From Moorena bouillonii PNG (lineage in GTDB: Bacteria > Cyanobacteriota > Cyanobacteriia > Cyanobacteriales > Coleofasciculaceae): 35,983 bases of DNA. The DNA is taken from positions 4,822,346 to 4,858,328 of the forward strand of contig NZ_MKZS01000001.1 of NCBI RefSeq assembly GCF_001942495.1. The letters are read 5' to 3'. Shown here in pieces: positions 33,106-35,983 of this stretch (position 1 is the stretch's first letter; the number at the start of each line of letters is the position of its first letter). Below the pieces are notes generated by a model. The model did no database searches. It was not told the origin of the DNA and was given only the letters and a program-made list of their open reading frames with translations. The position numbers were made by a program, and so were the translations under genes.

Positions 33106-34018
33106 CATCCCTGATTTGTTCGGTAGTTTTAATGCCCTCAAGCTTAAGCAAAAATTCTTCTGTCAACTTGAAGAACGCTTTAGAGCCAGCAGAATTAGGA
33201 TGAGCGATAACGACAGGACTAAAACTATCCACAGCTTTAGCAACATTAACATCCATGGGAATGCGAATTTTAAAAATTTGGTTGCTATCGAAATCGTTAT
33301 CAACTCGCCTCATCACTTGCTTATAGTACCTACCCATTAGTCCTCCGCCTGACAAAATAAAGATAATCCCCAACAGCTGCAAGTTAAGAGGACTATCCTG
33401 CTGATGACTTTCTTTGAGCCTGGCAATCCGTCTTTCTAGGAGTTGAATCCCTACAATAGATAAAGGTTCTGGTCTAGCTGGTAGCAGATAGAAATCACTA
33501 GCCACAATGCCACTGCGAGTCAAAAGATTGTAGCCAGGAGCGCAATCTAAAATAATAAAGTCATAGTTAGGGATAATCGGCTCTAATATCCCTTTGATTA
33601 ATAGACTTTCAAAGCGGCTCCAAACCTTACTAAATTCCACCTCCCCTTCCTGAACAGATTGCTTATGGAGTAGATCAGAAACTACATATTCATCATAAAG
33701 CTCAATATCTCCTGGCAATAAATCCAATCCTTTGATATCACAATTATCAGTTTGAATAATATCCTCAATTGTTAAGCGACTGCGATAGCTAGGTTTAGTG
33801 ACTTTGTCGATTAATCGACTTAATGTCCGCCTTCCTTTTCTAGCTTTAGCAAATGCTTGGGGCTGCATTAAGCTCAAGGTTCCACTAATTTGGCTATCTA
33901 AATCGACCACCAAAACCCGCTTATTATGATTTTTGGCTAAGCAAGTGGCCAAGTTGACGGTGAGGGTGGTCTTGCCCACACCACCTTTCATATTGACTGT
34001 ACTAATGACTAATCCCAT
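33101..34018 (-). CDS. ParA/MinD-type ATPase, orphan
   Basis: The protein has 305 residues. The deviant Walker A motif KGGVGKTT lies at 11-18, followed by the VVDLDSQ switch near 36-42 and the IILDCAPG Walker B-like strand near 155-162. It belongs to the AAA_31 group that positions plasmids, chromosomes or large protein complexes by ATP-dependent dimerisation on DNA. No ParB, centromere-like iterons or replication gene is adjacent, so plasmid partition is not supported here; positioning of another cargo is possible. It has a longer segment than minimal ParA between about 60 and 145. ATG at 34018 without a clear Shine-Dalgarno. Confidence 0.9.
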   Translation of the reverse strand: MGLVISTVNMKGGVGKTTLTVNLATCLAKNHNKRVLVVDLDSQISGTLSLMQPQAFAKARKGRRTLSRLIDKVTKPSYRSRLTIEDIIQTDNCDIKGLDLLPGDIELYDEYVVSDLLHKQSVQEGEVEFSKVWSRFESLLIKGILEPIIPNYDFIILDCAPGYNLLTRSGIVASDFYLLPARPEPLSIVGIQLLERRIARLKESHQQDSPLNLQLLGIIFILSGGGLMGRYYKQVMRRVDNDFDSNQIFKIRIPMDVNVAKAVDSFSPVVIAHPNSAGSKAFFKLTEEFLLKLEGIKTTEQIRDE

Positions 34019-34426
34019 TTATGAACGTGATCTTGCCATGACACTATTTATCATCATTCAGTATTATTGGTTACTAGGCAAGAATTCTGATGGATTACGA
34101 TAATTTACCCTTGGGCAGTCCGCAATCATCGGGTAAGTTGTCGAGAGTTACACCTGAATCCTCCGTTAAATCCTCGTCTGATGTCATCGTTGTGTATCGT
34201 GGTGATTGTATTAGAGAATTCAGTTGCCAGAGCCAGATTTGTTTTGTATCCTAACTAAATACCCCCCAAAATTGGGGGGATTTCAGCTAGGGAAAAGGTA
34301 TTTGGCGAAACCTGAACTGTTATGAAACCTTTTCCCTTTTCTTTTTTTAGGTTAATCGGAAACCAAGGCTTCCTAAACTTCCCTTGGGAAGATTTTTAGA
34401 TAATGTTAGTGAGATTGATGGTGAGA
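34019..34426. other. Spacer with two hairpins between haloperoxidase-type and ParA genes
   Basis: No protein gene. CCCCCC 34262-34267 and GGGGGG 34274-34279 form a short hairpin. GGGAAAAGGT 34290-34299 and ACCTTTTCCC 34327-34336 form a longer one followed by a T-run (34337-34348) on the plus strand. Both neighbouring genes are on the minus strand. Confidence 0.75.
34290..34348 (+). terminator. Rho-independent-type terminator with no upstream plus-strand gene
   Basis: A perfect 10-bp stem (34290-34299 with 34327-34336), a 27-nt loop, then TTTTCTTTTTTT. Its polarity is plus, yet the nearest plus-strand gene (ileS) ended 1.3 kb earlier at its own hairpin. It may end a small RNA started between 34019 and 34290. 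Confidence 0.5.
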
Positions 34427-35920
34427 TTAATTTCCCCGTTTTCCTTTGAGCATGGAAGCAGCACCAAAGGCACCAAATACTAACATACCCAATACAGAAG
34501 TAGGCTCGGGAACTTTCACACCACCATTGATGAAGAATAAGGTCCGGTCATAGACCTTGCCACCAACGTCTCGGCCTAACTGTCTGCCGAGTAAATCTCC
34601 ATCATCGAAGTGAATGCCACCGTAGATGCGAGAAATACCAGCTTCATCAGAAGCATCGGAAAATGTCTCCCAAAATAGGGTGACTTCATCCGTAGGAGTC
34701 AAACCAGGTTCAAAACGAGAGGCACCAGGGGCAAAGGTTACTGAATTGCCGAACTCATCACTACCGGTAAATAGCTTGAAAATTTCAGCCGCAGAAGCAC
34801 TGAAAGCACTATGTCCTGAGGTGAATTCCGCAAAGGGAGGGGATGGATCGGCACCAGGAGTTTGGTAGGTAATAAAATCACTGGCTAATAGCCTTACGGT
34901 TCCTACTCCTGGTCCACCATAGGATTCGATGGCAAAGCCTCCCAAATCCTCATCGAATTCACCAATTAAGCCCAGCTCACCGAGTTCGCGAATGGCTCGG
35001 ACGGGACGAGTATAGTCGTAGAAAACTTTTGCTTCCCAAGTAGCAATACCCGCATCCAAAACCGCATTCCCCAGACCAAAGTAAAGTTGGATATCTTCAT
35101 CTAGGGTTTGGTCATCCCGTTCCGAGATGAATGAACCAAAACCCATCCAAGTTCCAGGAGGGTAGGGAGTGCCAGAGGGGTCTTCCCAAAACTCAGCTAC
35201 TAGTTTTTGCTCATCGGTGAGATTAGCGCTAACCTCAATGAGCCGTTCAGCTTGCTCGATAAATCCAGGGTTAACAACGTCAGTATTAACCTCCCCGTCT
35301 TCGTTAACCAGACTAACCTCTGTACCATCTTCAAGAGTGACAGTACGTTCCTCCCGATTCAGAGTACCCTCTACAAGCAGAAAAGGTTCTGGTGCTGGTG
35401 GTCTAAATTCAGACCCAGAGCTCAAGGCAAAGGGAGTAACGTTGCCCCACTGGGGAGTAAGAAACCGTTGCAGTCTGGCATCCGGGCTGTCAATTGGTAC
35501 CCGCTCTGGTGTCCAGCGAGTGATATCGACGATGTTATCGGGACCGTTGACGGGCTGATAGCCAGTGGTATCGGAGTAAGGAACACCAAGTGTACCCCTC
35601 GGGTCATCCCCTAACTGGTTGGAACCATCCTGACGTCGGAACTGCAATAAGCTGTTGGCTACTGTGTTACCAACTTCGGTAGCAGTAGGGATAGAAGCAG
35701 AGTTGCTAGCAAGCGATCGCAGATCAGTCAGAAGGGCATCGAAGGAAGCAACTTCAGAAGGAAAAAGATCCGAGAGGACACTATGAGCCGCATAGCTAAT
35801 CGCTAGGGACTTATTTTCCAGGGTGTTTTCAATATCAGGACGTTGCAGAGTATCCCCAAGAGTGGTACTAATCGGCGTTCCTTCATAAGCCGACCAGGCA
35901 TCGTACATAGCAGTACCCAA
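34427..35920 (-). CDS. Vanadium haloperoxidase-type PEP-CTERM protein, 5' end broken or incomplete
   Basis: The open frame has 497 residues if counted from TTG at 35920. The C-terminal half has the vanadate-site pattern of the haloperoxidase/PAP2 superfamily: Lys298 and Arg305 (EAKVFYDYTRP), SGHS at 368-371 with His370, and Arg431/His437 (RIYGGIHFDDGD). The C-terminus has VPEP at 470-473, a hydrophobic segment and a KGKRGN basic tail, an intact exosortase sorting signal. It would be exported and could oxidise halides or remove phosphate; residues for one or the other cannot be separated by eye. The frame begins in the conserved AMYDAWSAY block. Upstream in frame are DGIL and then TAA, with another TAG eight codons further. 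No signal peptide is in frame, so the start is lost by mutation or lies outside the window in another frame. Confidence 0.82.
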   Translation of the reverse strand: MGTAMYDAWSAYEGTPISTTLGDTLQRPDIENTLENKSLAISYAAHSVLSDLFPSEVASFDALLTDLRSLASNSASIPTATEVGNTVANSLLQFRRQDGSNQLGDDPRGTLGVPYSDTTGYQPVNGPDNIVDITRWTPERVPIDSPDARLQRFLTPQWGNVTPFALSSGSEFRPPAPEPFLLVEGTLNREERTVTLEDGTEVSLVNEDGEVNTDVVNPGFIEQAERLIEVSANLTDEQKLVAEFWEDPSGTPYPPGTWMGFGSFISERDDQTLDEDIQLYFGLGNAVLDAGIATWEAKVFYDYTRPVRAIRELGELGLIGEFDEDLGGFAIESYGGPGVGTVRLLASDFITYQTPGADPSPPFAEFTSGHSAFSASAAEIFKLFTGSDEFGNSVTFAPGASRFEPGLTPTDEVTLFWETFSDASDEAGISRIYGGIHFDDGDLLGRQLGRDVGGKVYDRTLFFINGGVKVPEPTSVLGMLVFGAFGAASMLKGKRGN

Positions 35921-35983
35921 GATGCCATCTTAACGGATGACAAGACAACTCTAGGCTATACATGACCAGGCTTTGGGAAAATG
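35921..35983 (-). other. Possible disrupted N-terminal coding sequence at the window edge
   Basis: In the frame of the haloperoxidase-type gene the coding strand gives stop, SCLVIR, stop, DGIL. The other frames give no signal peptide within the 63 bases available. This could be the decayed N-terminus of the same gene. Confidence 0.35.

Overview
The window looks like a piece of a filamentous cyanobacterial chromosome, most like Moorena/Lyngbya-type genomes (the genus is inference). Evidence: about twenty HIP1 octamers (GCGATCGC), a Ycf66-family protein, two PEP-CTERM proteins, a haemagglutinin-CHAT fusion, heptanucleotide short tandem repeats (STRR) in many spacers, and at least a dozen copies of a palindromic repeat with the core CGCGTAGCGTGGCC...GGCCAAGG. 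I found no tRNA, rRNA or CRISPR array.

Layout. 1-2260 is mobile-element debris: a hexamer array, two mini-elements with GGTGGGCA ends, a 0.53 kb IS200/IS605-type non-autonomous element whose interior folds into several hairpins (TnpB/IscB-type guide-RNA-like), and a decayed IS630 copy with recognisable terminal inverted repeats. 2245-4392 holds a methyltransferase and a small PEP-CTERM protein flanked by STRR arrays. 4928-10303 is a 1791-residue secreted-type protein joining a two-partner-secretion haemagglutinin domain to a C-terminal CHAT protease with an intact His/Cys pair. 11030-16641 is an RND efflux pair (adaptor, then pump) whose spacer and pump coding sequence are both invaded by palindromic repeats. 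17585-25144 holds, mostly on the minus strand, uvrC (also with a repeat-derived insert), a single-domain response regulator, an ABC-2 permease (plus strand), an asparagine-synthetase homologue lacking the glutaminase cysteine, and gnd. 25268-32993 runs on the plus strand: nucleoside hydrolase, peptide-type ABC permease, secreted two-repeat mannan-binding-lectin-like protein, Ycf66 family protein, ileS. 33101-35920 is on the minus strand: an orphan ParA ATPase and a vanadium haloperoxidase-type PEP-CTERM protein whose 5' end is broken or continues beyond the window.

How the genes relate. Only the adaptor/RND pair is a clear functional unit, and its TolC partner is elsewhere. The two ABC permeases, the ParA and the haemagglutinin are orphans here: no ATPase, ParB or TpsB partner is nearby. 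Several genes concern the cell surface or exterior (two PEP-CTERM proteins, haemagglutinin-CHAT, lectin, efflux pump); ileS, gnd and uvrC are housekeeping.

The most notable signals are the repeats that enter and reshape coding sequence (RND pump, UvrC, PEP-CTERM tail), the structured-RNA element at 305-836, the haemagglutinin-CHAT fusion, the Cys-less AsnB homologue and the cysteine-rich lectin. All calls were made by reading the sequence; no database search was run.
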